A stretch of 64,000 bases of DNA, taken from positions 182,139,250 to 182,203,249 of the forward strand of contig BTPG01000001.1 in the NCBI GenBank assembly GCA_036245525.1, given 5' to 3'. Numbering within the stretch: the first letter of the stretch is position 1; every line of letters starts with the position of its first letter. This DNA comes from Semisulcospira habei. Taxonomy: Eukaryota; Mollusca; Gastropoda; Semisulcospiridae. The translations under genes and the position numbers were made by a program. Under the pieces are notes generated by a model. The model was not told the origin of the DNA. It searched no databases and worked only from the letters and a program-made list of their open reading frames with translations. Below are positions 21,624-33,965 of the stretch, piece after piece.

Positions 21624-23150
21624 TGTTTCTTACTAATCCTTTTACTTCTTTCTTCATTAGCTGTGAGCTGCCACAAGAATATCCCTTTGGGACAATACAT
21701 ATCTTGAATCTTGAAGGAGTTGAGAATAATAACAAAACCAACTGATCACTACTGAGTTTTTGAAAAATTCAGTTCAGATTTGAAGATAGTAGCTTAATTA
21801 ACCTTTTAACTACCATATCGCCTGGTTCTGCCTGTGACATATCACTCCATGTACGACCGTACCGCCCCGTTCCGCCCATACATACCTACTTTCAGTTTCC
21901 ACTCAGTTACGGTCCATTTCGCACCCATTCAAACTTTTAACAGAGTCAATGCATTGTGGGATATGCCTTCTACCGTTTCCGCTACATGTGGGGTGCTTTT
22001 CGAGTTTGTTTTGAATGAAAAGTTAGGTGTTTTTAGAGACTGTTTCGCTTACAACGTGACTTGAGCATGGAGAGTGAATGCGACCCTGAATTTACCTGTA
22101 CATACTAGTGTAATACGGAAGATGACTGACCTGTGTAGTACTGGCCACGTGAGGGTTTACACCTATGTTGAGTTTCTTTAACATTAAAAAATATTTTTCT
22201 CATATTTTCATCAGATGGAATTACGTCAAAAACTTTAAAATTAAATACAGCTCTGAAACCTACCTGACTTGTTTGTCACCTGCGGGTATGTCATGAGATA
22301 TATGTACGTGATCAGTATGATGGAATGAGTAGAGCGGTTACCTGTGGAGACTTCCTGACTGCCACTGGTATGTTTCTAACCAGTTTTGTTGTTTTCTGGA
22401 TTGAATTTCTGACAGAGGTATGGTTTAGCACCTTTTACTGAGATATATGACAGGTAAACAAAGACTGTGGCACACAGACACTTAAAATGACAAAAGTATG
22501 ATATACTGTATATATTTTTCAAAATCATGTCAAAATTTGGTACATTTTGAAGCAGAATTAACATCATACTTACAGTTTGAATTATGTACCCCATTTTTAC
22601 TTGGTTTGAATGAAAAAGGTTAGGGACACAGGGCAATTTGTAGGGATGTGACCCTCTCTCACGAAACCAGTCTTAACTCGCAGTGAGCCAATCAGCACTA
22701 CACGCAGTAATATGTGGTGGCGGTCAATCTGGGTCATTTTCACTTTTTTGAAGAAATGTATTCTACATACACCAAAGTATCGTATAGTTAAAATCTTTAT
22801 CATGAAAAATGACATTAAATAGGTTAAAAATGATTTTTAAAGTCTGCGCTTGGCCTCAATTATGCTGCACACAGAAACTTTGCAGGCTGTTTTCTCAAAA
22901 TGGCCGCCGGAAGCTGTAACAAATTTAAACACTAATAACTTCTACAATTTTTTCACTACAGCATACAGTCATATATCATAGTAATCAGCAAACACTGTAG
23001 TTTTCAGAAATGTATATATGTCAAAACATCCAAAATGCGAGTTAAGACTGATTTTGTGAGAGTGGGTCACGGATATAAGTTGGTAGCTTAAAGGTTAATA
23101 ATATTGTGCACTATCTGAAAAAGCAAAAGTTTTTACACTGGTATCACCTG
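21624..23150. other. No gene recognised
   Basis: AT-rich. A short inverted pair links 22650-22690 (ACCCTCTCTCACGAAACCAG) with 23036-23080 on the other strand, perhaps an eroded DNA transposon. No coding sequence is supported. Confidence 0.45.
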
Positions 23151-23620
23151 GCTCAGGCACAGCTGTGTGTGGGCCAGGCAGCTAATGGAAGACAGTACTT
23201 CAAGCTCAAGTCAGACAGAGCTGTGCGTGGGCAAGGCATCTAATGGGAGACAGTACTTCAAGCTCAAGTCAGACAGAGCTGTGCGTGGGCAAGGCAGCTA
23301 ATGGGAGACAGTACTTCAAGCTCAAGTCAGGCACAGCTGTGCGTGGGCAAGGCATCTAATGGGAGACAGTACTTCAAGCTCAAGTCAGACACAGCTGTGC
23401 GTGGGCAAAGCAGCTAATGGGAGACTGTACTTCAAGCTCAAGTCAGGCACAGCTGTGTGTGGGCCAGGCAGCTAATGGGAGACAGTACTTCAAGCTCAAT
23501 TCAGACAGAGCTGTGTGTGGGCCAGGCAGCTAATGGGAGACAGTACTTCAAGCTCAAGTCAGGCACAGCTGTGTGTGGGCAAGGCAGCTAATGGGAGACA
23601 GTACTTCAAGCTCAAGTCAG
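23150..23620. repeat. 58-bp tandem array, left part (about 8 copies)
   Basis: Unit contains GGCAGCTAATGGGAGACAG and TACTTCAAGCTCAAGTCAG. The array resumes at 30233 after a 6.6-kb insertion. The target-site copy TTCAAGCTCAAGTCAG at 23605-23620 is the last part before the insertion. Confidence 0.95.
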
Positions 23621-23963
23621 ATTGATTGATTGTACATTGCTTAACGTCCCGACAGCAACAAGGCTTTCTCAGGACGTGCCTGCACTGCTTGTGAAAAAAA
23701 ACAAATAAACAGAACACTGAATGTATGTCGCCAGCCGGTCAAATACATTAAATAAACCTAACACATGGGGCCTAAATAAAGCTAAGACCATTTAGCAACA
23801 CACATCCAATATCACAAGCTACAGGCAGTGCAGACAGTAGGGAGAGTTTTAAAAAGGCAAATACAGGTGAATGGACAAAGGGTAGATAGAAACACATGCC
23901 CCAGAATAGAGAGAAAAACCCACCCTGTGGGGCTGACCAGGGTGACCCTGGGAACTAAAAAAA
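23621..23963 (-). mobile_element. SINE-like repeat, copy 3, left part
   Basis: Matches copies 1 and 2 up to GGGAACTAAAAAAA, where the DIRS element enters. The remaining ~44 bases lie at 30189-30232. Direct repeats TTCAAGCTCAAGTCAG at 23605-23620 and 30233-30248 flank the whole insertion, although the target is itself a tandem repeat. Confidence 0.88.
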
Positions 23964-24319
23964 TGCATTTTTCTTTAAAAGGTATTTTTTCGAAAAATAC
24001 TTACCGATGACATGACCTTATGGGAGATGTCTACTACTTACGCAATTCTAGCCTAAGAGCTCGTTGTGTTACCACACAACCCGGGAGGCACTCGGGGAAC
24101 CCCGAGGGGGCCGAGAGTTATCTCCCGATACTTCCCATCTGGGACAGAGTACCCATAGTCCTTCAGTCAGGATACTTAGCTTACCAGCGGCAAGCGGGGC
24201 AGGTGGGAGGGTCGTCCGAGTCATGTCATCGGTAAGTATTTTTCGAAAAAATACCTTTTAAAGAAAAATGCATTTGTTTCTTCAAAAACATTACCGATGA
24301 CATGACCTTATGGGAGAAT

Positions 24320-25390
24320 GGCGAAAAGGAGGAGGGTGCCGCGCTCTAGCACACCTAAGGCCCCAAGGGCCGTCCTCCCAACCGCAAACTCCCGACAACT
24401 CTAGGTAGGTATAAGCGACGGCGCTGAAGCGCCAGGAGGGAGGAGAGCCCCCCCGGGATGTCCCCCACCAGAGCGAGTAACCTCGCTAGGCTGACAGAAC
24501 TCTGCGATCGTGAGCACCTGCGCGCCAGCCCTCCAATAGCCACGAAGAGGGCAGCCCAGTTCCTGGCGGCTGTGGCGTTCGTGGCCCTGCACGTAGCTAA
24601 TTGGACGTAATTAGCCTCTAAGTTCCCTGAGGGAGGGATCCTGGAATTCGGATCGTATGGCAGAGCGTAGACAGGGAGATCGACTGCCCTGTAGCTTCAG
24701 AGCTGCCGGGCACGGCCAGGAAGCGTGCGCGTCCGCCCGTATGGCTATGTCGTCGTAGGTATACGTGAGGCAGGCCAGGCTCAGGCTATCCTGCCTAGTC
24801 TCCTGGGGATAAGTCTACCAGCTGGGGTCAGCAGGGTCGGTGGGGGAGAGGTGACGGACGCTGACTAAGAGCACAATGCCTCGCCAACTTCCTCGTAGAG
24901 GCGTCAAGTTGGGGAAGCGGGCCATAGCAAGGCTTCGACTGCTGCCCATGCGAAGACTCCAGCGTTGAGGGTCTGTCGCAACCGCCAAGGCTCAGGGGTA
25001 GGCGCTCCAGCAAGGCGGAACAGAGACCATCGCGGCTGCATGAGGACCTAATAGAATGCGGGAAGCAGTAGCGGGGGGTCCGCGGCGAGAGAGAGATTCA
25101 GGACCGGTACCAGGGAAAGGGTGACCCACAGGACGAGAGGAGGATCCTTCCCAGGCTAGGTCAGAGCGTTGGCAACTCGTCCAGGAGGGCTATACCCCAC
25201 GAAGGCGCGGGGAAAGCCAGAGATCCCACCTTGCGGCGAACAGGTCCACTAAGCCATCTCGCCAGCGCGCCGATCCTCCGAAGGTATCCTGGTGCATTCC
25301 GAGTGAAGCAACTGGTTCCATCGGGAAAAAGGCTGGCTCAGACCTCCCACGAGCAGACCTCCTAGTCCATGTCAGATCCAAGCCGTTCCC
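24320..25390 (-). pseudogene. Decayed DIRS recombinase and RNase H-end remnants
   Basis: Minus-strand frames at 25190-25381 retain a QDTF...VDLFAARW segment aligning with the RNase H-recombinase junction of the first DIRS. Frames at 24355-24592 weakly resemble its recombinase C-terminus (RxMATxxxxRNxA-like spacing, then a WWGDIPGG-like end). Many stops and shifts. The assignment rests on position plus these short matches. Confidence 0.45.
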
Positions 25391-25589
25391 GCTCTTGTCC
25401 GCGCGGTCCGGAGGCTAGGCTGGACCTCGAGAAGAACCACGGAAGTATGGGGCGTAGCTACAGCAGCCGGGCTGCGAGACGACCGACGGAGAGTAGAGCC
25501 GACCTCCGAGCAGTGGCTAGGCCCTTCCACCGCGAGCACGGCGCAGCAGTACCCCCTGTCCGAACTCCGGCATACCCCTGTGCGCCCAA

Positions 25590-26240
25590 TGGGGATACTT
25601 ACTTACTTACGCCCATCACCCCCCCTGGGGCATAGGCCGCCGACAAGGTCCCTCCAGCCGTCTCTGTCCTGGGCGAGTCTCTCCAGCTGTCCCCAGGTGT
25701 GGCCCATCTTCTTGGCATCTGTCTCCAGGTCACGTTGCCAGGTGTTTGTGGCCGACCTCTCTTCCTTTTCCCTGTGGGTTCCATCTCAGGGCGTGCTTTG
25801 TGGTGTTGGTTGCTGGCTTGCATAGTGTGTGACCTATCCATCTCCAGCGGCGTTGTTGAAGTTCCACTTCTGCAGGTTGCTGCTTTGTCCGCTGCCACAA
25901 TACCTCGTTGCTGATTTTGTCCGGCCAGCGTATCCCGAGGAGCCTTCTCAGACTGTTGTTGATGAACGTCTGTATTTTCTTGGTGGCCGACACTGTGGTC
26001 CTCCAGGTCTCTGCTCCATAGAGGAGTACTGGTTTCCCAATGGGGATGTCGAGTAGGTTAGGCACCAGGGAGACGGCGCTGCGCTTTGGTTCCACAATGT
26101 CCATGGGTAGGTTGAGGAACCCCCGGTGAATCCAACGGAAAACCGAAACAGGAGCGGAGACTCCATCAGCGGTAACTCCTCCTTCGCATGAGAACCGAGG
26201 AACGTAGTGGAGGCCGAGTGCACGGGTAACTGGAGTCAAG
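25590..26240 (-). mobile_element. LINE reverse-transcriptase C-terminal fragment
   Basis: Minus-strand frames 25730-26239 and 25599-25898 contain [41 protein letters not shown] and [10 protein letters not shown], followed by a [21 protein letters not shown] basic block. This is the standard C-terminal region of one LINE group, distinct from the LINE split by the Polinton. Inserted within the second DIRS; at least one frameshift. Confidence 0.85.
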
Positions 26241-26769
26241 GGTCGGCAGCTCCGGAAGAAGGCGCAGCCCGAGATCTGGAGGCGGAGCCGAGGACCACCT
26301 GCGCGGACCGCATCCCCTCGCCATCTGGCACCAGCATAAGCGAAACCAAGGTCCTAGCAGCCACCTCCGGTCTGCACCCCCAAAGTGAAGGCCAGGAACT
26401 CCGAAGAACCTGGGTCAGCCGAGTCGTCAGCACAGGGGGTCCTTCCGTGGCCAGACGACCTGCCAGGGCCAGGAGCCGTCCACTGGAGAACGAAGAGCAG
26501 GGTAAGGCGCTCCCCGATCCCACGCAGTTTAGGGCGTTACGGACGAGAGAGGTCATCTAGTCCAAGAAGAGTCAAGAGCGGATCCGCCGCCGGTAGGGGC
26601 AGGCAACTCCTGAGACCTCCTGAGAACCGGTCCTGCCGAGGGAAGCCAACAGCTGACCACTCCAAGGAGGGCGAAGCAAGAAGCTCCGGGAACCGAGAGA
26701 AGAAGCGCAGGGAAGTCGAAACGCCTGTCACGAAGTGCAGCAGCCGCGGCCAACTCCGAGCCGTACTTT

Positions 26770-27118
26770 AAGCCCCAAGTGTAGGTAAACAGGTCTGTGC
26801 TAGGCGAAGTAACGACCGCGTCCTCCCCGAGGATCCACCGGAGGGGGTCGAGCATCCAGAAGTGGAGAGACTGCAGCCAGGCGCCCTAGGACGGAGCACG
26901 AAGAAGGGGAAAGGGCTGAGTGAGGGGGAGAGGAAAGGGACGAACGGCAGCCGGACGCGAAGGGATCGACGAGCGAGATGGGACAGGATCCCTGGAGCGA
27001 CGTGAAGAACGGCAACTCCTAAGCACGCCCGCAGTGGAGAGAGAGAGGAGTGTAGACGTCGAGTGTAGGAAGAGTGACTCCAACGATGGCGAACCGTAGC
27101 GGACGAGCATCCCAATGG
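26770..27118 (-). other. Low-complexity Ser/Arg-rich frame in DIRS 2
   Basis: A 115-residue minus-strand frame (26768-27115) in the gag-side part of the second DIRS. It has no recognisable domain and is probably a Gag remnant or chance. Confidence 0.3.
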
Positions 27119-27286
27119 AGCGGATAGTTAGTTATTTGGGTTTAACGCCGAGCAGGCGACTAAGGCCATCTCACGGCGGCCCAATGGAGCGGAGCGGTCC
27201 CTCCTCGCGTGTATGAGTTCGAGAGAGGAGATCCGAAGTTAAGTGCCATGAGGATTCCAAATCGTGACGTGACAGTGTACGCGTGC

Positions 27287-28180
27287 ATGAATGTCTCCAT
27301 GGACCGAGCTCTATGGCGAGGTAGGCTCGCTGCCGGCGAGAAGACTCCGCAAGGAGCCATCGGGCTGTCTAGGAGACGAGTGGGGATCGGCATTTGATCA
27401 AGGACGGATTGGCGCACGTCCCTCGGCACCGAGCTCCGTGCCGGTGCTGGTTTCCTGTCTGTCATAAGGTTTGTTCTTGGTGCGATCCCTCCTGGGAACG
27501 ACCGCATCGATCAACCCACTCTGCATACTGGAACGTTGCGACCGGCGTGGTGATCTCTCCACAAGATTGTCAAGGACTCGAGCGGTAAGCACGGAAACTG
27601 GAACCTCGGTCCAGCCAGCTGGTCACCAAAGGACTCTGTAACCACTAGCAGCCGGCTCAGGGTGATCCCCGACGAGCAGCGCTGTCCTGGTGGAGCCCCC
27701 TCCAGGGAGCGAGGGCGGTGCCAGCATACCCGCTCCGAGCGCGAAACCTGCGCTACGTCGTCGGCCGCCTGGACGGCTTCCCAGCTGACCTTGAGCGGTG
27801 TGTGGGTTCCGTACCGTGCGCCCAGCGGATTCCATTTGTGCCGAGACGATGCATGCGTGCGAGAATGTCTCCGCGAACCGAGCTCTATGGCGAGGTGGGC
27901 TCGCTGCCAGCGAGGAGACTCCGCGTAGGAGCCAGTGGGCTTTCTAGGAGACGAGCGGGGATCGGCACTGGGTCAAGGACGGAATGGCGCACGTCCCTCA
28001 GCACCGAGCTCCGTGCCGGTGCTGGCTTTCTGTCTGCCACAATGTTTGGTCCTGGTGCGTTCCCTCCTGGGAACCACCGCATCGATCAACCCACTCTGCA
28101 CACTATACTGACGCGTCCGGCCTGGTGATCTCTCCGTCATCTCGTCGGAACTCGAGTGATCGTAGTACCGGGAACAGCAG
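27287..28180. repeat. Direct duplication of a ~320-bp segment within DIRS 2
   Basis: 27287-27610 and 27853-28180 are the same sequence with scattered changes, beginning GAATGTCTCC...CCGAGCTCTATGGCGAGGT and containing GCACCGAGCTCCGTGCCGGT. The spacing is about 566 bp. No coding function evident. Confidence 0.85.
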
Positions 28181-30005
28181 CCGGTATTTCAGCAGGTCTG
28201 GAACCAGTCACAGGTGCCGGGCGAACTCGGCAAAGGAAGCCCCAAAGTAGCGCACAGCGCCGTTCCGGTCATGTGGAGCAGACGTCACACCAAGGTTCGG
28301 AGGTACATCCGGCACATGGTAGACAGACCTTGTGCGAGTCCGACGGTCACTGGAATCCCCCATGTAGTGTGCAGGTCGTCCAACGGCCACTGCAACATAT
28401 AAAAACCGAAGGCACGCGGGCGTGGGCCCGGGGGACCCTGCCCTGGTAAGGTTAACCTTCGCAACACATCATGCACAACAAACTCAAGCATGTCATGACA
28501 AGTATAGGCCTGAAGCAAGCGGCCGGCACCGTAACCTTTGTCGGAGCGGTGCCCTCCGCTGAACACCGGCGCTGTACTATAGCGACGGGCCTCCAGGTGC
28601 AGCTTTGATCGTAGTTTTTTGTTGCGTATATAGGCCATTAATCTCCTGTCGACCATAATTTGTATTCACATGCACAAGCCTTAGTCAAGGAGGAATTTAA
28701 CCAAGAGCATATACTAAAGTGTTCGGGGGACATAGGGCTGTCTTAGCACTCTGTTCCCGTCAGGCAGGATCGGGTTGGGATGAGGTCACTGGCGCCGGCC
28801 CTTAGCTGCCTTGGCGACGGGCTACACCCGTCCGAAATCAATGTCCATTTTGTAGCTCTGTTCCTGTAACTTGCGGAACGAGCGCATGCATGAATGTGAG
28901 CAGCACCTGTGGTGGGAAGACTTTTTTTTTTTTTTTTTTGTGATTTTCGTCTATTACAGCCACACAAAGGTCATCTTGAACCTTAACAAACGGCAGCAAG
29001 GCGTGGCGACCAGTGGCCCTGCGCTCAAGTGGGCATAACACACGACACTCAAGAACTGAAACATGTGATGCCAAGGATAAAAGTGCACCAGGATGTTCAC
29101 CCACCAGCCAAATTGTGTACCTAACAAGCCCCCGTGTAAGGTAAACAGGTCCGCATTACGCATAACAACAGTCATTACGTGACCGACACAGTACCGAAGT
29201 AAGCGTCGGCTCTCGCCACACTCACCAACGTAATGCGTCAAGGAATGGCTGGAGCATAACACATTCCCCGAACCCCACAAGGTACAAAAGAGTAGGTAAG
29301 GAACAAGTGAGTAGGTAAGCGCCCGAAATATGGTTAGACTTAACTTTCACCGATCTTTCACACCACTCCCATTCCATTAAGGTTTTAACCGCGAGGAAAA
29401 GGTGCTCTGCATCGCTAGACGCCATCTTGGAAAACGAAGCTGACCATCTGTGGATCTGAGCCGTTTAAGAAGGACCATTCCAGATTAAAAACGTCTCCTT
29501 TATTTCCTCACGCGTAAATGCCCTCTTTTTGAGAAAGGGAGATTTTGACCCTGTTAATAATAATGCCACACCAACACGGAAGGAGAGACAGAGGGAGCGG
29601 GCGCGAGGCCCGCCAAGTAAAAGTCAAGAGTCTTGGCGCCAAACAACAGAAGAAGAACGCCTACGTGCCCGCTCAACCAGTGCCCAGCGCGGGGACCGGC
29701 CGAGGGCCAACCCAACTACCTTACCTTTTCCCGGAGCGGGACCGGGGAAGGGGGGAGAAATCTCAACCAAGGCACGCGCGGCGAAGTCACAGCGAAGCAC
29801 CCAGCACAGCCCAGGCAGACAAGCAGCCAAGGGGCAGCTGCCAACGAAGAGGGGACACCAGAGCCCCGCAAGGCACAGGGAGGACGGACGAAGAAGAAGC
29901 CAAGCGAAGAACCAAGGCCGTCGACGACCGGCGAACCGGTCGAAAATCCCAAGTCCGTAGGCTAGAGCAAACACGTCTGAACAGCGTAAGCCTAAGTAGA
30001 CTGAC
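28180..30005. other. Interior of DIRS 2, no gene recognised
   Basis: Contains a T-run at about 28921-28939 and a GGTAAACAGGTC motif at 29140-29153 like the MITE end at 15970-15983. Long Arg-rich plus-strand and complementary minus-strand frames near 29530-30100 are GC-driven and overlap the terminal repeat. Confidence 0.45.
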
Positions 30006-30188
30006 TGAAGGACTATGGGTACTCTGTCCCAGATGGGAAGTATCGGGAGATAACTCTCGGCCCCCTCGGGGTTCCCCGAGTGCCTCCCGGGTTGTGTGGT
30101 AACACAACGAGCTCTTAGGCTAGAATTGCGTAAGTAGTAGACATCTCCCATAAGGTCATGTCATCGGTAATGTTTTTGAAGAAACAAA

Positions 30189-30232
30189 TACCTAACCCCA
30201 CCCAAGTCCCCCAGGGCAGACCCGGGTGGGGT
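30189..30232 (-). mobile_element. SINE-like repeat, copy 3, right part
   Basis: TACCTAACCCCACCCAAGTC through GACCCGGGTGGGGT completes the copy that begins at 23621. Confidence 0.85.
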
Positions 30233-30895
30233 TTCAAGCTCAAGTCAGACACAGATGTGGGCAAAGCAGCTAATGGGAGACTGTACTTCAAGCTCAAGTC
30301 AGACAGAGCTGTGCGTGGGCCAGGCAGCTAATGGGAGACAGTACTTCAAGCTTAAGTCAGACAGAGCTGTGCGTGGGCCAGGCAGCTAATGGGAGACAGT
30401 ACTTCAAGCTCAAGTCAGGCACAGATGTGGGCAAGGCAGCTAATGGGAGACAGTACTTCAAGCTCAAGTCAGACAGAGCTGTGCATGGGCCAGGTAGCTA
30501 ATGGGAGACAGTACTTCAAGCTCAAGTCAGACACAGATGTGTGTGGGCCAGGCAGGTAATGGGAGACAGTACTTCAAGCTCAAGTCAGACACAGCTGTGC
30601 TTGGGCCAGGCAGCTAATGGGAGACAGTACTTCAAGCTCAAGCCAGACACAGATGTGCGTGGGCCAGGCAGGTAATGGGAGACAGTACTTCAAGCTCAAG
30701 TCAGACAAAGCTGTGCGTGGGCCAGGCAGCTAATGGGAGACAGTACTTCAAGCTCAAGTTAGACACAGCTGTGCGTGGGCAAGACAGGTAATGGGAGACA
30801 GTACTTCAAGCTCAAGTCAGACACAGCTGTGGGCAAGGCAGCTAATGGGAGACAGTACTTCAAGCTCAAGTCAGACACAGATGTGCGTGGGCTAT
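30233..30895. repeat. 58-bp tandem array, right part (about 11 copies)
   Basis: Same unit as 23150-23620, with some 50-bp variants lacking GTGTGTGG. It ends at ACAGATGTGCGTGGGCTATT. Confidence 0.95.
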
Positions 30896-32190
30896 TTCGT
30901 ACATCATCTGGCAAGAATTTCAGTACACAAACTGAACAGCTGTGCATTCCACTGTATCGACAACGTGTAGATCTAGTGTACAGTGAAACAGAGTTGTTCG
31001 CAGTCGGATGACAAGACTAGACTACTAATACAGATTTGTGCAGAAGATTGCTTTCAAACAAAGTTTTGTAAGGGGAGGAGAGCGGGAAGAGGGGGGGGGG
31101 GGGGGGAGGGAGCGGGGGGAAGGGGCTCCAGATCATCCCCCTTCCCCCAACATTTTTAAGGAAAAATACATTTTTTAGAAAAACTCATCAAATTTCTATG
31201 TCAATGTTTTGAGGCCAGACGACTATGGCCTTGCCTTTAGCCTTTCTTGTCCTTTGTTCTGAGCTGATTAGACTGTTGAATGTCTACTACCCTTACTACT
31301 ACTAGGTTCTGTGACTGATGTTTTGTCATCAGGAGGAATCTTTGCTTATTGCAAACTTACAGTTTCTGCACCGTTGGTGGAGGTGAGCCAGGCGGTTGAG
31401 ATGGCCCCGCCCCCTGCTGCATCATGGACGGCATCTTGGCCGGCACCGACTGGCGCTCCCCCTGGTCCTGCTGTGGTGGTGGACCCTTCTTTTTCTTCGG
31501 TGCTCCCTTCTTCATCGTGTCGTTTGGGCCAGGACCAGTTCGACCCCTTTACCGCCAGCAGTCAAAGACTGAAATCTCCGTAAACCCCTTAGCGCCTTGT
31601 GTTGTGATGATTCCTGCAGGAATCATAGTGACAAAATCACTATCGACGGGCAAAACGTTAATTTATTTCTAATCAGAATTAGGTCAAAGACAGCAGGCTG
31701 AGCACATTTACAGTAAGGAAAGACAGCAGACAATGCTCCATAAGCAAGACTAAAGGGGCATTTAGCTTGATGACCCCAAGCAGGTTGAGCCCCTTTATAG
31801 TAAGGAAAGGCTGTGCTCCTTTACAAGCAAGACTAAAGGGCTATTTCAGCAGATTGCCCCAAGAAGGCTGGATGATTCCACTGAATGTTTGCAGTCTGTG
31901 CAGTGCTTGACCCATTTCTGATTTAGGGATATTCAACCTATAAGCCCCAGCCATCTATTCACGTACCACATGACACCACAATATGAAGATCTATTCACCA
32001 CATGACACCACAATATGAAGATCTATTCAGGTGACACATTCAACATGATGATCTCAACTGAGACACATGTTAATGTTGTTCTTCTTTCTTGATAGAGTTG
32101 GGCTCCATGCATATGGAGTGTATTTACTGCTCTGTGTGACAGTCATGCTGAGTGGTGGTTCGGGCAGTGCAATCAGTTTAAAAGTTAAAA
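30896..32190. other. No gene recognised
   Basis: Contains a poly-G run near 31090-31107, a small direct repeat CACATGACACCACAATATGA at about 31966-32020, and a possible relative of the 8025 repeat near 31672. Short frames at 31311-31672 have no recognisable domain. Confidence 0.45.
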
Positions 32191-32194
32191 TGTC

Positions 32195-32345
32195 AAAACA
32201 ACTGACATTAAGTGCAGAGTCTTAAACTGTCGGCTGGCCTATATAAACAACTGACATGAAGTGCAGGGGATTAAACTGTCGGCTGGCCTATATAAACAAC
32301 TGACATGAAGTGCAGGGGATTAAACTGTCGGCTGGCCTATATAAA
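32195..32345. repeat. Tandem repeat, ~62-bp unit, three copies at left plus partial
   Basis: Unit carries AACAACTGACATGAAGTGCA and TTAAACTGTCGGCTGGCCTA, ending TATATAAA. Confidence 0.9.
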
Positions 32346-32419
32346 TACGCATGCCCATGAGTCAGTTGAATCCTAGCAGTCAGTGCACATAGTGCCGTCT
32401 ACTCTAACCCATATCATAC

Positions 32420-32972
32420 ATTTGTGCACTGCCATATGCAAGCTACATTATAGTACTTACTGATAAGGATATAGACCAATGACTTTAGTTCAAGGGTAGT
32501 GCCAGAATAGCTTGGCACCTAGAGGTGCCAAGCTATTCTGGCACTACCCTTGAACTATTTTAGTCAAACTTATTTCACACACTGGTGTATACTGAACAAT
32601 AATGTTAACCACCGCTACACCTTTTGCACCCGACCCTTTATGGGATACTGCTGCAGGTTGTGGTGAGTGCATCTGAGCATGACAGGCCACAGGAGTACTA
32701 TACCACTAAGCAGCCAGTCGTCTCAGTCACGTAACTCACTCCCAGCCCTCTGTCAACAGTTTCAACCGGATTTAAACCCTTATCATTTGGAATACACCAG
32801 TGTATAAAATATTTTTGCCTAAAATAGTTCAAGGGTAGTGCCAGAATAGCTTGACGCCTCTAGGCGCCAAGCTATTCTGGCACTAACCTTGAACTAAAGC
32901 CATTGGTCTATATCCTTATCTGTAAATACTATAATGTAGCTCAGTCTTGCACATGGCAGTGTACACATTTCT
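32420..32972. mobile_element. Foldback element with ~175-bp inverted repeats, each containing a 70-bp palindrome
   Basis: Outer arms (32420-32610 versus 32785-32972 reversed) share GCTACATTATAG, GATAAGGATATAGACCAATG and ACACTGGTGTAT. Each arm contains its own 70-bp near-perfect palindrome, 32487-32556 and 32826-32895, built on AGTTCAAGGGTAGTGCCAGA. The first palindrome has 34-bp perfect arms and a 2-base centre. No transposase inside. Confidence 0.88.
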
Positions 32973-33840
32973 TTTAGCCTCAGTATAATATGTGTTAATG
33001 ACACTTCCAGCACGCATTGCTTCAGCTGAGCCCAACTCTATCCTGGGATAAGAAAAAGATCTAGAGTGCCAGCCAATGTAGTTAGTAGTTGAATCTTGTA
33101 TCTGACAGTAGTGACAGAGACTCCATAACCCCCAAAGACCATAGTACTAACAGCCTGTACATAATTCAAAATTGACTTCTTATGCATGATTCTCTAAGCC
33201 AATCAATTATATAGCTCTAGGGACGTGCACCTAACTCATCCGGAAATGCACGTATATATACAAACGTGGAATATTTTTCAACTTTGGGATTACCACATTA
33301 ATATGATGACGTTGATGACTATAATTATATGTATCTGAACGCACATGCAGCGTCCCCTTTAATCCGTCTGTGCCAGCAAGAAATGAAACGTCGAGTTAAC
33401 TGTGATGTTTCTGATCACCACATACCTGTGACAAATGTTTTTAATGCTGGCAGCGGTCAGTGTCCAGCCCCAAATTGTGTGAAACACAACACCTTGTCCT
33501 CGTGCATGTTTACCCGCGTTGGCATGCACGCGCCGGAAGTGACGTTACTATAGGAGTAATCATTTATTGTTGCACTAATACTTTCTCTTTCTTATTAAGC
33601 AGCATGAAAAATATATTTCTTATTATGTAACAGACAATGTTAAAGTAAAATTATAAATCCTGTGTACACAATTAGTAGAATTATTCTACAGTAGATGTAC
33701 ATAGAGTGCATAGCAAGTTACGATAAAGTGATTACTTCCTATAGTGAGAGAAGGATTAATTGCGGTCCGTCTTTTCACTCAAATGAACTAAAACGACTCC
33801 AAAATGAAACCAAGTGACACAATGAATGTGATGTGGTGTA
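32973..33840. other. No gene recognised
   Basis: AT-rich with no supported ORF; the frame 33329-33553 shows no domain. Confidence 0.45.
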
Positions 33841-33869
33841 TGTGATAGTGTATCCGTAGGTGTATGGGT

Positions 33870-33894
33870 ATCTGTGTGTGTGTGTGTGTGTGAT

Positions 33895-33965
<71 letters not shown>
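33870..33965. repeat. (TG)n microsatellite
   Basis: Almost pure TG dinucleotide, with His/Thr and Val/Cys pseudo-ORFs across it. Flanks to about 34440 are CG/TG-rich with no recognised gene. Confidence 0.97.

Larger units (their letters stand above)
23964..30188 (-). mobile_element. Second DIRS-type element, reverse orientation, decayed
   Basis: About 6.2 kb. Its right end (30188) is the reverse complement of the TTTGTTTCTTCAAAAAC start of the first DIRS, and its left end at 23964 matches the first element's right end. The terminal repeat lies at about 30010-30170 and 24010-24155, and an internal complementary region at about 24230-24315. Without the element the two parts of SINE-like copy 3 join with no duplication, as expected for recombinase-mediated insertion. 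No intact coding region remains. Confidence 0.82.

Noticed and set aside
29529..30151. Arg-rich and complementary ORFs of 100-185 codons
   Set aside because: They lie in GC-rich decayed DIRS sequence on both strands and run into the terminal repeat; they reflect composition.
30759..31011. ORFs across the 58-bp array
   Set aside because: Repetitive peptides dictated by the tandem unit, with no start or conservation evidence.
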